From: Trichosporon coremiiforme
Lineage: Eukaryota > Basidiomycota > Tremellomycetes > Trichosporonales > Trichosporonaceae
Direction of reading: 5' to 3'
Assembly: GCA_039545355.1 (NCBI GenBank)
Contig: BCJJ01000017.1
Location: forward strand, 1 to 64,000
Length of the DNA stretch: 64,000 nt
A program made the position numbers and the translations under genes. Of this stretch, positions 10,633-21,300 are shown piece by piece; the stretch's first letter is position 1, and every line of letters starts with the position of its first letter. The notes below the pieces were generated by a model. That model worked only from the letters and a program-made list of their open reading frames with translations, had not been told where the DNA came from and searched no databases.

Positions 10633-12147
10633 CTACTTTGCTTCGGAGCTCTCTCTGCCACTCTCCACATCGTGGGTCCGTGACCGCGCCACAGTCCACC
10701 AGGTCAGGAGCAGCGCGACGACGGTGCCGGCTAGCAGACCGACTGATGCTGTGTAGCTGACTCGGTACGTCGGGCCAAACTTGAGGTTGTAAATCTGCGG
10801 ACCAACGATGCCCATGAGCTGGCATGATGCCTGGAGTCAGCCGGCACCTTCGTGAACACTCACGTTTGTCAATCCGATGGCCAAGCCGGCACCTGTCGTT
10901 CCCTTTGCGGCTCGAATGCGCTCCGGCCACATGATGGGAAAGAAGCTCTGGCCTGCGGCGGTTGCAATCATGACGAAGATATACTTGGCTACCGGGGCCC
11001 TGACCGTTAAGAGTAGGATGTAGCAAACGATCTGGCCGATCTCCAGAATGAGCCCAGCGACGAACGCATTGATGACCTTCTTCTGGACCAAAAACGCTAA
11101 AGACAGCAGGAACACGAACACGAGCGTGTACGGCGGCATGGTCATGACCTGCGCAATCGCAGTGTTCGACATGCCAAGCTCATAGATGACAGAGGGGAGG
11201 ATAAAAGAGATGCCCCAGCCGCCGATGCCGTGCGTGATCCAGATGAGGGTGAAGGGGATGAACGATGGAGACTTCAGCAACGCCTTGACCTGGGCCCATG
11301 AGAAGCGCTCGTCCATGGACGGGGCGTCGGTCGAAAGATGCCCCTTGATTGCCAGCTTCTCGTTCTCAGAGAGAAAGTCGGAGTTGTCCGGGTCTAGACG
11401 TTAGCACCGTTTGAAACCCCACTTACAGTTCGGGAGGAAGAAAAGGGTGACGACACCGCAAAAGATCGCGGGGATGCCCTCCAGAATGAAGAGCCAGCGC
11501 CACCCCGCGAGTCCACCGACGCCGTTCATAAAACTGATAACGTATGCGAGGAGCCCGCTAATGGTGCCTGAGAACATGCCGCACGCGTAAAAGAAGCCAA
11601 TACGCATCGGGAGTGAATCCGGCGAATAGAAGAAGCTGAGGTGGTAGATGACGCCGGGATAGAAGCCGGCTTCGGCAGCTCCGAGCAGCACGCGACAGGC
11701 GACGATGCCCGCATAGTTTTGTGTCGCGCCTTGGCACATTGAGATAGCACCCCAGGTCAGCATGATGCGGCTCATCCAAGTGCGGGGTGTGAACTTCTGC
11801 AGAGCCAGCGTGGAGAACGGCTCGAGGAACATGTACGGATAGTAGAAGCAACTGAGCGCCCACGCCCACTGGCTCGAGGTCAAGTTGCCGAGCTGGGTCT
11901 TGATGTCCGTCCCCTGCTCCTTGTTCATGATGGCTGTGTTGCTGATGTTGCCGACGTGGATGCGCATGATGAGGTACACGAAGCAGTACCAGTACAGCAG
12001 GCGACAGTCAATCTTCTTGTGTCCGCTCTTCAAGGCGACCTCGTCGTATGCGACCGGCGATACCGAGACGAGCACCTGCGCATCCTTCTCTGAACGGTCG
12101 TCGGGCTTCCGGTCGCCCAAGCTGGCTGTTGAGGGGGTCGAGGACAT
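10633..12147 (-). CDS. MFS permease, Dal5/TNA1-type (ACS family), second copy
   Basis: Three exons (12147-11427, 11393-10864, 10830-10633) join to 482 codons. The family landmarks are visible: CRVLLGAAEAGFYPGVIYHLSFFY, then WRWLFILEGIPAI, then a second half of six hydrophobic segments. The start Met (MSSTPSTASL) is chosen over a longer upstream frame, which contains unrelated sequence. The second Dal5-type gene in the first 12 kb is divergent in sequence from the one at 277-1956, so it is not a recent duplicate. It is divergent with the dioxygenase at 12450, suggesting uptake and oxidation of one compound (inference). The substrate is unknown. Confidence 0.85.
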
Positions 12148-12449
12148 CTTGCGATGGGATGCATGCCACACCAAGTTTAGCGTTTTAAACTTCGTCGCTC
12201 GGAATTGAGATATCAGGAAATCGCCGATAGCCGTTATCAGCTCACCATCGCGCCACCCGATGGCGCAATGCACAGCATCGGTGCAATGTTATTCGCGGAC
12301 ACCATCGCCAAGTGAGCCCCGGGTGGGCACCAAGATGCGCTAAGCATTCTTACGCCATATCGCGGAGTCAGTGCACCATCATGCGGGGTAAGGCATGTCC
12401 GCAGCCGGTTATATACATGGGTGCCGTCGGACAAGAACTCCCAAGCACC
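12148..12449. promoter_or_regulatory. Divergent promoter, permease / dioxygenase
   Basis: A 302-bp interval between divergent genes. A TATATA element at 12409-12416 (+) lies 35-40 bp before the dioxygenase ATG at 12450, which supports that start over the in-frame ATG at 12417. No clear TATA is seen for the permease. Confidence 0.55.
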
Positions 12450-13578
12450 ATGCCCGTCGCCGTCCCCATCCAGTTGCCCCAGTGGACCCGCCCGCAGAAG
12501 ACCAAGGTCGACCTGCCATGGGCCGACATCAAAACGCTCGACTTTGCCAAGTATGACCAGCCCGGCGGTAAAGAGGCTCTTGCCCGTGAGCTCGACAAAG
12601 CGATCCGCGACACGGGCTTCTTCTCGTTGATCAACACCGGCTTCGAGCCCGACGAGGTGCAGCGCCAGTACGACATCGGGCAGAGCTTCTTCGACCTCCC
12701 CACAGAGGAGAAGGAGCAAGAGCAGTACGCCGTCGACTTCTCCAAGGGCAACTACTTTGGCTACAAGCGGCCGAACGAGAAAACTGTTCGCGGGACGCAG
12801 GTGCGCGACAACGTGGAGACGCTCAACATTCCCAAGTTCATCAAGTCAAACGAGCACGAGCCATTCCACCCGCACCTGGAGTCCTTCAGGGACGAGATCG
12901 AGGCGTTTTCAAGGGTGAGCTCCTGCTAGAATGTGGCTGACGTAGAAATCGCTCGACCTCGCGTCAAAGGTCTTCCGCCTGTTCGCCCTCATCCTGGAGC
13001 TGCCAGAGGACTACTTCTCGTCGCGGCATGAATACGAGGACCCCGCCGAGGACCACCTGCGTTACATGCTGTACCACCCGCGGTCACTCGCAGACGACGA
13101 GTCGGTGGAGCGAACATGGGCACGAGCGCATACCGACTTTGGGTCTCTGACGCTGCTGTGGTCGCAGAACATCGCGGGCCTGCAGGTCAAGACGGGCTCG
13201 GACGAGTGGCGCTACGTCCCGCCCGTCGACAACGGCATCATCTGCAACGTCGGCGACACGCTCTCATTCTGGAGCGTGGGATACCTGAAGAGCACGGTGC
13301 ACCGCGTCACGCGCCCGCCCGAGGACCAGGCACACCTTAAGCGTCAGGGACTGTTCTATTTTGTCCGACCAGGCAACAGCGTCGACATCACGCCCGCCGA
13401 CTCTCCGCTCCTCAAACGCCTGGGTTTGCTCCAAGAGCGCAGATCAACCAAACCCGTTACCGGCCTCGAGTACGTCCGCACACGAGTCAAGGACTACCAC
13501 GACTCGACCCAGTACGACGACCGCCGGGGCGGCACCTTCCGCGTCGGCGACCTGGAAATTGAGGATGAAGCGTCATAG
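12450..13578 (+). CDS. Fe(II)/2-oxoglutarate-dependent dioxygenase (isopenicillin N synthase-like)
   Basis: Two exons (12450-12914, 12946-13578) give 365 codons. The N-terminal DIOX_N region (DTGFFSLINTGF) is followed by a jelly-roll 2OG-Fe(II) oxygenase domain. Iron ligands are His217 and Asp219 in AHTDFGSLTLLW and His274 in STVHRV. The Arg that binds 2-oxoglutarate is expected in the KRQGLFYF segment, but the usual RxS is RQG here, so the Ser is missing. Members of this family hydroxylate or desaturate small molecules. It lies beside a permease and a cupin, so a small-molecule substrate seems likely (inference). Confidence 0.85.
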
Positions 13579-13582
13579 GTAG

Positions 13583-14053
13583 CTACTGGACTGATGGAAC
13601 CTCTTCTGTACCAAAGTTGCCGGGGAGCACAATCTCGAGCATCTCCACGTCGTCAGAGTGCGCGACCTCGCGGTGTCGAATGCGTGGTGGTTGGTAGACC
13701 GACGATCCCTTCTCGAGCCGCACCTTGACCGGCTCGGCGGCGCCGGGCTTCTCGTACTCGAATTCCACCCAGCCGTTGAGCACGTACACCATCTGGAACG
13801 TCGTGTCATGTTTGTGCGGCACGCCCTCGGTGTGCGTCCCCGGTGCCGCGCGGATGACGTGGGCAGCGACGGCGCCTTTGGTCGCATCGTTGATGCCGAG
13901 GTCGCGGTACTCGAAAAACGAGCGCAGTCCGCGCGTGAACTCGGCGTCGCGCTCGTGGGTGAACACGAGGTCGGAGGCTTTAGAGGATGTGGAGCGAGTG
14001 AGATGCGGGGCGAAGCGGGTCGAGCGCCGAGCGAGCTGCAGAACTGGGCGCAT
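13583..14053 (-). CDS. Single-domain cupin, probably mitochondrial
   Basis: A 156-residue single-exon protein. The N-terminus is rich in Arg, Ser and Thr and lacks acidic residues for the first 27 positions, as in a mitochondrial presequence. Cupin motif 1 is present with His80 and His82 (GVPHKHDTTFQMVYVLNG), although the usual Glu is Gln87. Motif 2 is GSSVYQPPRIRHRE with His127. Three His make metal binding plausible. Its stop codon is 4 bp from that of the dioxygenase, so the two genes converge tail to tail and their transcripts probably overlap. Enzyme or storage function cannot be decided. Confidence 0.7.
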   Translation of the reverse strand: MRPVLQLARRSTRFAPHLTRSTSSKASDLVFTHERDAEFTRGLRSFFEYRDLGINDATKGAVAAHVIRAAPGTHTEGVPHKHDTTFQMVYVLNGWVEFEYEKPGAAEPVKVRLEKGSSVYQPPRIRHREVAHSDDVEMLEIVLPGNFGTEEVPSVQ

Positions 14054-14538
14054 GGTGAAGTGACAGATGGCAAGATGAAAGATGCGTTCGAGTTCGGTCT
14101 CTTAAGTGGGCATGACCGGTGATTAGGCATTAGCCGAGGTCGGCCGATCCGGCCGGCCGGCTAGTTGCCCACGTGAGCACCATCTGGGTGGGCTGCTCTC
14201 GTTGCCATCGAGAGAGTGATCCAACGAAGACCATCACATCCTCTGCGTTCCCCGCCATGCGACGACAGCGACTGAATGCCGAGAGTTCGATTCAACTCAC
14301 GCACTCGAGCTGTCGGCCTGAAACTGGCCCTGCGCGGCTGCCTTTCACTGTCACTATCGACCTGAAAGCTTAACCTTGTTTGCTCCAGACCCTGCAGAGC
14401 TGGTCGGACCCGCGAGCAATGGGCCGTGTAATGCCAAGATGGGTTGATGAAGACGGGTTCAGCTTTGTGGACCCACGAGTACCGCTCCTAGTACGAGAGA
14501 CGACACAACCTGTCGTTTCCACCACACTCACCCTCACC
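14054..14538. other. Intergenic, upstream of membrane glycoprotein copy A
   Basis: The divergent interval between the cupin and copy A. No gene is seen. An open frame runs into copy A from 14380, but the signal peptide begins only at 14539. Confidence 0.45.
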
Positions 14539-15610
14539 ATGCTGCCGGTCTGGTATCTTTGCTTGAGCGCGACGCTGGTTACCGGCGCGGACTTCAACAC
14601 GTCGGTCTGGCTGGAAGTCAGTGGGCTGTCGCTCATGGGTCAACTAAATCCTGCATTCACATACAATGAGAGCAGTGGTCTCCTCGACAGAACTTGGTTC
14701 GGCAGTGCGACTGGAATGGACTTCAGTTTCATTGGAACAGCGTTCAAGGTCAGAGGTTCTCTGCTTTACACCCCCGCCGCGCTGGAATACCACAGGTCTA
14801 AGTATCTCGCCTCTACCGATACCCGCCCCGAGACCTTCTCCAATGTGACATTCAAAGAAAACGCGTCGACCGATGCTCTCATTGCATCGATGTCCGGGCT
14901 GCAATTCGGCGGCTACACAGTCGACACCAGCATCGAGTTTCAGGTGAACTGCACTTTCAACAAGTTCGAGTTCGAAGTCCCAGTGCTCACGCAAGCGTAA
15001 GTGTTGTATTAAATAGCTGGACTGACGGCAGACCGTCCTTTGCACAGATGGAATCAGTCACCCACCCAGTCATGGAATCGGGCAGGTTGGGCAGCCGATT
15101 CAAAATCCATCCCTTCGCGTCCCCCGAATACCTGACCATCGAAGATCATCGGTGGAACAGGAAAGGCACCGGCGTTAACTACAGCATGATCGACAACGGC
15201 ATTCAAGTCCTCGATTATACCGAGGTCACCTACGACGTACCAGCGAACACGACACTCCTTAATATCACGGGACCTCTGGGTCAGAATTTCAGCTGCTACG
15301 CCGCGCTTAAACCCCCCGGTCCGTGGCCGACAGTGAAAACGAGCAGCCCTCTCTTGGGCGTTATGACTTTCTCCTCCCAGCGACCAGAGGTCCGAGCATC
15401 TGAGACCTTCGAAGTGGTTCCCTTGGACCCCACTGTTAAGTACGAACTGTCTATAGGCGGCCACAGCAACTACTCCGCCAAATGCAACATTGGAGGAATC
15501 ACCTCATATTCCTACTTCTGGTGAGACTGCTTAATATGGAGTTAACAACAGGAATTCGGACGGCACGGGCTCGTCCGACTTGACGCAGACATCCGAACCT
15601 TCAAATTCTA

Positions 15611-15637
15611 AACTAGGGTCACAGGTTAAGTCGAACG
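15611..15637 (+). repeat. Left terminal inverted repeat of the Tc1/mariner element
   Basis: 27 bp, beginning AACTAGGGTCACAGG and ending GTCGAACG. It is the exact reverse complement of 17341-17367 and is preceded by the TA at 15609-15610. Confidence 0.95.
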
Positions 15638-15784
15638 AGTGGTGCCACAAACGAGGCCGTGAACTGTCGACCTCGCTGCAACCACGAATAACTCATGCAT
15701 ATGCATGTTTCTTGCTCTATAAACAGTTGTTCCACGTGCATGGGAGTCTTGGTAACCTATATACGAAGCATGGTGCACCTGGGA

Positions 15785-16925
15785 TCAATACTTAATGTGT
15801 CCTCCATTAGCAGAGATGGTGTCCTTGATCCTGTTAGGCATGGACATGATAAGTCGGTCGATCTCATTCTGATCATAGGTGTTCCAGAGCTCCGTAGCGG
15901 CAGCGAATAGCCCCTCCTGGGTGGTGGGACGAGGGTTGAGACGGGCCAGGCGGCGCTTGAGGTTGCTCCAAAGGTTCTCAATGGGGTTGAGGCAAGGAGA
16001 GCAGGGAGGGTGAGGCAGGAAGCGCATGCCAAGTTGCTCTGCCTTGCCACGGGTGGCCTTGGCTGTGTGGACGACAGCGTTGTCCTCTACAACCCAGGGC
16101 AAGCCATAACCACGCCACTGAGTCTTGACACGCTTCCAGCAATCAAACAACTCCTTCTCAGTCACCTGGGTGCGATAGATGGCCGCATTGACTCCCTTGC
16201 GCTTGGAGGTCGACTGGGAGGTGTCAAACCACACCAGCTTCGACTTGCCGCCATACCAGATAGCCCCCCAGCACATAATCGACCCACAGCTCGATCTGAA
16301 GGTGTACTGGATGTACCTGAGTGTCAGCACTCTTCCACAGCATGTAGAACGTCAGGAAAGACACTCACCGCTCATTGGCACGGTCAGAACCGATGGGGCG
16401 CGTCACATATGCTCTGTGGAGCTGGTCAATGTAGAGAGGGACCTCGTCACAGAAGATCACCTTCCTCCACTCTTGGAAGAGTCGCTGCTGCTCAAGAGCA
16501 TAAGCGAGACGCTTCTCCTTGTGAAGGGGGCTTAGATACGGCCGCACAAGAGCCACAAAGCGGCCATAACCAAGCTGGCGACGTGCACGGCGCAGAGTCA
16601 TGAGAGAGAGGACAATGTCTCTGTCTGCAAGAGTGTCCAACACCTCACGATTGCTGGCGAAGGGCTGAGCCTCAAAGACCTCGTAGATCGCTCTGAGGTT
16701 GTCGGGAGTGAGCTTGGTGTGGCTGCGGGGGATGCGGATCCCCTGGACAGGGTTCAGAACAGCCAGAGCAGGTGGAATGAGAGCCTGGAGGCGAGCTAAC
16801 ATCACACAGTAACCCACAGTGCTCTTGGCGACGTTGTACTCCCAGGCGACAGAGGAATAGCTGCGGTAGCGAGCCAAGGACGCAATCTTGGCGCGGCGGC
16901 GAGGTGTGAGGCAAGGGCGAGGCAT
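15785..16925 (-). CDS. Tc1-like transposase, DD34E
   Basis: Two exons (16925-16369, 16316-15785; 52-nt intron) join to 362 codons. Order: a basic helix-turn-helix N-terminus (about residues 5-60, then 70-120), then a DDE domain. The catalytic triad is visible: Asp160 in VIFCDE, Asp264 in VVEDNAVVH and Glu299 in SPCLNPIENLW; 34 residues separate the last two, the Tc1-type DD34E spacing. The C-terminus ISANGGHIKY is the usual end of Tc1-family proteins. An in-frame Met at 16973 would add 16 residues. No stop or frameshift is seen, so the enzyme may be active. It would cut at the inverted repeats and insert at TA. Confidence 0.92.
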
Positions 16926-17340
16926 AGCTGCAAGTTCTGATGAGGTAGAGCTGTTGTGGAAGAGAAGTGGCACTCAAGGAGGCTTATATGCCACAAAGAT
17001 GGACAGTCGGACGGACTCCGCTGCCGATATGCATGGTTTCGACTCAATTCTTGGATTTTCCAAAAGCCCAGCTTCGGAGCTTGATACATGAAAGATTTGG
17101 GGCAAGCACAGGCCTCGGTGGCTGAGATCTAGGGCGATAAGGAGGGTGGTGACATGCAGCTTTATTGTGGTGGTGTGGTGGCCAGTATGCACGGTGCGCT
17201 CTGCAGCTCCATTTGTCCGAGCTGCCAAGCATTCCTTTCGGCTCTACGCGGAGTTTCTAGGCATAAAGAGTACCGTTGCATGAGTTATGGATCAGAACAT
17301 GAGCCACGGCGAGGTTGACGATGACGGGACCGTGCGCATC

Positions 17341-17367
17341 CGTTCGACTTAACCTGTGACCCTAGTT
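17341..17367 (-). repeat. Right terminal inverted repeat of the Tc1/mariner element
   Basis: 27 bp reading CGTTCGAC at its start and ACCCTAGTT at its end, followed by the TA duplication at 17368-17369. Confidence 0.95.
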
Positions 17368-17947
17368 TACAACGTTGGGTGAGATGCCGAAGCGTAGTGC
17401 CCGGACTGGGGCCATTGTCGGCGGAGTGGTTGGCGGAGTCGGTGGCCTTCTGCTGCTGCTTCTCGGAGCATGGTGGTTATGGCGTCGCCACAGATCGACT
17501 TCCGACGATGACGCGAGTATCGTGGACGACACTGCCCTCGTCCACGAGCCCGTCCGGGACCTCAAGGCTGATCTTCCCGTGCTCGCCCCTGTCTTGCGCA
17601 ACGACCTCTCGTTCAGCACCACCTCGCTCTCCGACCAGGCCACAACGGTCAACGCCGTGTCAGCGAGCTCTCACGTGGGACCGGTCTCGGAGAGAGAGCC
17701 GAAGTCGACGCCGAGCGCTGGCACCCCCCGTGCTACCCCTCTCGAGACAAGAGACTCCCCTCCGCCCTCACCACTTGTCCAGTATGCCGAGGATGCCGAG
17801 GATGCGGCTCCGCGACGCCGCGAGCCCCTCATCCTCCCTCCACGATACAAGGAGGCGTGGGGACGTCCACGGGACATACCAGAGTCGGAGGATGGCACGG
17901 GAGTCTTTAGGGCAGAGGATGGCGGCAGCAAGCCGGAGCCGTAGTAC

Positions 17948-18993
17948 ATGCATAGTACAGTATCAATGGGCCTAGCCAGATGCAGTCCAGCGCTCAACAC
18001 GCCACTGCACGTATACCGCACGCCGTGGAACGAGTACCCCGAATGGCTGGACGGTACGACTTCGCCGTCAAGGTGTCGCCATACACTGGGCCGGGTGGAC
18101 GAACGTCCAGCGAGTCGGAAGTGGGCCACTTTGTCGAGTGGTGAGCTCTGGCGCGCGGTGCGCCCCGCACCCATCTTCTACACGAGCTTCCTCTACGACG
18201 ACGGGGCGAATGTGAGGTCCCCCGCGCGGCGGTGACAAACGGTTTCCGCCAACTCGTCGGTGACTGGCACGAACTCCGCCGTCTCGCGCTCTCAGTGTAT
18301 GTCGCATGGGACCTCGCGCCCCTCCTTGGCCCCGAAGGCCCGCGTGTGCAGAGCGAGACCGAGCTTGCCGAGCTCGAAAGAGCCTTCTACGTATATCTGC
18401 TGGACACCTCGGAGCGGTACGCCCGGCTCTCGGCGCGGCTGCACTGGGAAGCAGACTTCTGGGGCCAGTATCTTGCCCACCTGTCCGACTTCGAAGATGC
18501 TGCCGCCTGCCCCTTCCCAAGGTTTCCGGGTCAGATCAAGAACGGTGTCTCGATGCGGTTCCGGTTCCGCCTGCGCATGTGGCGCGACGGACGGACCGTG
18601 GACGACTACGTCTTCTGTGCGGCGCAAGGGCTGTATGAGCGCGAGGAGACAGCCGAGATGACCGACGTGCGAGAGTGTTTGAGGAAGTGGAGGTTCAAGA
18701 TACTTGAAGCAAAGGGATATCCCGAAGGAGGCGTAAAGGTCGGCCTCCTCGATCCGGGACGGTATCGCCCCCGCCAATCAGACTGTGAGTATGCTCCCGG
18801 GACTGGGCTGACAGCAGTGAAACAGCAAGGGAAGTTCACAACAATCTCGCCCTCGACTTATCCGCTCAGTTAGACCCGGTGCTTCAACACGCCCGAGTCT
18901 TTCGACCTCGACGAGAGCTACAATCACCCGCGCACAGCGGCCCAGGCGCAGTTTGCGCGCGAACGCCGCGATCCCGAGCCGCCCAATGTGTAG
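17948..18993 (+). pseudogene. Degenerate gene of unknown family
   Basis: Protein-like sequence is spread over two frames. One runs to about 18210 (YRTPWNEYPEWLDG ... GELWRAVRPAPIFYTSFLYDD). The other runs from about 18230 to 18785 and is rich in aromatic and charged residues (HWEADFWGQYLAHLSDFED, MRFRFRLRMWRDGRTVDDY). No acceptor site links the two, so a frameshift is likely. After a GTGAGT...GACAGCAG intron (18785-18818) the frame meets TAG at 18871, yet it continues in good protein-like sequence (CFNTPESFDLDESYNHPRTA) to a second TAG at 18991. The simplest reading is one frameshift plus one nonsense codon. I do not recognise the product. Confidence 0.45.
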
Positions 18994-19146
18994 ACGCGCA
19001 TGTCGACCGTCTCGGGGCAGAACCAGAGACGCTCTCGTGCGTCCGTGCCGCCGTCGGCATACTCGGACGCAAGTTCCTCGGGCCTTCTGCGATGAGTTTA
19101 TGCATACTTCGACACTTGTTGTAATAAACTTCTGACTTTCCTGCTT

Positions 19147-20236
19147 CTACCACCATCTCTCCTCAAACGACGCCTTCTTGTCCGCGAAGCGCACGTCCGT
19201 CGAGAACCGGATACGTCCCTCCGGATCCTCATTGTTCGCGCTGCAATGGACCTGGCAGCAGTGGTGGAAGACGACATCGCCCGCCCGGTAGTCGGCCACG
19301 AGCCAGCGCCGCCGCGTACTCGAGGCGAACATCTTGCTGTCGGTCGTCAGTCCGCCGCCCGTCAGCATCTAGTGTCAGTTGAAACGCAAAGTTCTGACTC
19401 ACATTCTCGTTGAAAGCGTCCAGCTGCGCCTCCTCTGGCAGATCCTCGTTCACCTTCTTGAACAGATTCTCGATCTCTGTCCCCAGCGGCACGGAGTCCT
19501 CGAGGTACATCAGGCCGCCGCCGACGGGGGAGATGTCGCCGATAGGGATCCATGCGGTGAGCGCATCGGGCTCCATGCCGCGGAGATACCTATAGTCAGC
19601 TTTAAAGCGCTACCGAGCTAGGTTGAACTCACATCTGATCGTAGTGCACGCGGGTCGCTGTGCGCCGCGAGTGCGGGATGTTGGTGCGCAGCACCTGCTG
19701 CCTGAACGCCCACGGCTGCTTCCACTCGCACTTGATGCGCGCGGCCATGTCGGCAATGAGTGGGTGGCCAACAAAGTCGCGGATGAAGCGCTCATAGTTG
19801 GCGCCGGTGCGATACTCGGCAAGCGGGTCTTCTCCGTCGAGCTCGCCATAGATGCCGCTGTAGATGCCTTCCTCGGGTGTGGTGCCTTCCTTCAAAACGC
19901 CGGTGTGCTGGACGTACTCAAAGAAGCGGCGGCGGACATCGAGCACCTCCTTCCGTGGAAGCAGGCCACGCAGGTGCACGACGCCGTCGCGCTCGTACAC
20001 CTTGCGAATCAGGTCGATGGGCGCATTGGCGGGCAGAGACGGGAGCCATGCAAGGTGCTCGGTGGGTATCTGGTGTCAGCTTGCCGGCGGCAACTGGCAC
20101 CTACACGACCACCTTCATTGCCCTCGATGGCGAGGGCGTCGAGGTCCCACCCCTTGTGCTTGCGGTCGCCGTCGAGGCGGACCTGGCGCGGGATGCTCCG
20201 CTTGGGGTCTGGGTATCTGGCGTTGTCGGTTATCAT
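19147..20236 (-). CDS. Phytanoyl-CoA dioxygenase (PhyH) family protein
   Basis: Four exons (20236-20105, 20069-19633, 19589-19403, 19368-19147) join to 325 codons. It belongs to the PhyH clan of Fe(II)/2-oxoglutarate dioxygenases. The iron-binding HxD is in TRVHYDQM, the metal-binding distal His in the VFHHCCQVHCSANNEDP block, and the 2-oxoglutarate Arg in GRIRFSTDVRF. The strand just after HxD (DALTAWIPIGDISPVGGGL) is also typical. The substrate is unknown; fungal members hydroxylate lipids, betaines or secondary metabolites. It is the only clearly intact host gene inside the decayed 14.5-24 kb block. An upstream in-frame Met (20335) is possible but less likely. Confidence 0.8.
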
Positions 20237-21300
20237 GGTAAGGAATGGTGCAGAAGGTAAGTCGCGAGACACGTCAAGTGACACTGCTGGAACGCTGGGT
20301 GCATGGCTGCGTGGGCTGCGTGGTCGTGTGGGCATGAATGCTTTGCTTCTGCTGAGGTCATGGGGTTCTCAGAGAGGTCAGATGATCAGTTGCCCGATCA
20401 AATGATCTTATCAGGTCCTCCCTGACTTTCCAATGCGGGGGCCCGCAACAGACCCAGGCTCCCAGTCCAGTCACGTCCTGACCACATTCTTGGACCATCT
20501 TCCTCGCTCACTTGTCGTTCTGCGTCCCCCACATCGCTCCGCCCCTCTCACCTCGCTCGCTCCATTCTCTTGACAGTCATGATCTGTGCATCATGACTAC
20601 ATTCACGCTCAAAAACTTACAATCTCACGAACCCACCGCCCTGCGCCGATCAGACCCCTATCGTCGACCTCGGTGAACCACGTTCTTGCTCTGCATGTTC
20701 CCCCTTCATTTAAAACAAATCTGCAAGCATCGGAACGAAGATCTGATAGCCACCCACGTCAATCTCAGTCTCACTTAACCTTGACTTGTGCTAAAGAGCG
20801 CGCTGCGATACTGTGAAGGGATGCTGCCGGAGATCGACGAGGTCACCGTTCCCTACGCCTTCCTCGACGAGAGTAGTAGCACCTTTTCCGCTGACGATAG
20901 CGATACCCTCACCCTGCTTTCCTTCTCACCACAGGCTGAGACTCCAATAGCGATGTCACCTGGGCCAATTCCGCGTGGCGCGCTTTGGCAGCGGGGTAGT
21001 CACTTCTCGCGTGCTCAACAGATAAGGCCTATGAGCATCTAGGATCCTGGTCGGAGAGGCTTTAACTGAGACGCTACGAGTCGAGTTCAAGTTCGGGTTG
21101 CATGACCTCGCTCAAACGGTAACACGTCGTCACGACGATGCCATCCAAGGGACGACTCAGGGGCTCCCCATTCGCAAGTACGCCGCCATCACCGCGGACG
21201 ACGAGTCACAGTGACTAGAACGCCATCCAAAAGCTCGCCACGATTGCCGCGGGCAACAATAAGCTCTTGGCCAAGTTTGCGAACGAGCTCATGATTCCTC
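20237..21300. other. Intergenic or degenerate sequence
   Basis: A short open frame at 20821-21042 (starts MLPEIDEVTVPYAFLDES) could be a leftover 5' exon of the response-regulator remnant that follows, but nothing confirms it. In-frame stops and frame breaks fill 21043-21300, including TGA at 21292 directly before the recognisable receiver domain. Confidence 0.4.

Larger units (their letters stand above)
15611..17367 (-). mobile_element. Tc1/mariner DNA transposon (DD34E), complete
   Basis: A 1757-bp element with identical 27-bp terminal inverted repeats at 15611-15637 and 17341-17367 (beginning AACTAGGGTCACAGG), each flanked by TA (15609-15610 and 17368-17369), the target-site duplication expected for this superfamily. 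It contains one transposase gene on the minus strand, open after removal of a single intron. Identical ends and an open transposase suggest a recent, possibly still mobile, insertion. It sits in the third exon of membrane glycoprotein copy A, in the opposite orientation. Confidence 0.95.
14539..17944 (+). pseudogene. Single-pass membrane glycoprotein, copy A, split by a transposon
   Basis: Exons 14539-14996, 15032-15520 and 15552-15610 plus 17370-17944 join, once the element 15611-17367 and one TA are left out, to 527 codons in frame. The product would have a signal peptide (MLPVWYLCLSATLVTG), an ectodomain of about 320 residues rich in N-glycosylation sites (NTS, NVT, NAS, NCT, NTT, NYS), a Gly-rich TM segment (GAIVGGVVGGVGGLLLLLLG) and a cytoplasmic tail with DDASIVDDT, LSDQATTV and PPRYKEAW. 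PPRY matches the PPxY motif bound by WW domains such as those of Rsp5-type ligases. I do not recognise the family; copy B at 22460 is a paralog with the same exon layout. As it stands the gene is interrupted just before the TM segment. Confidence 0.75.

Noticed and set aside
9923..11026. 367-codon minus-strand frame over the MFS/permease junction
   Set aside because: It overlaps two MFS genes supported by membrane segments and correct splicing; its His/Asp/Arg-rich content is typical of antisense frames.
12417..12449. In-frame upstream ATG of the 2-oxoglutarate dioxygenase
   Set aside because: It lies immediately after the TATATA element, so it would be upstream of the expected transcription start.
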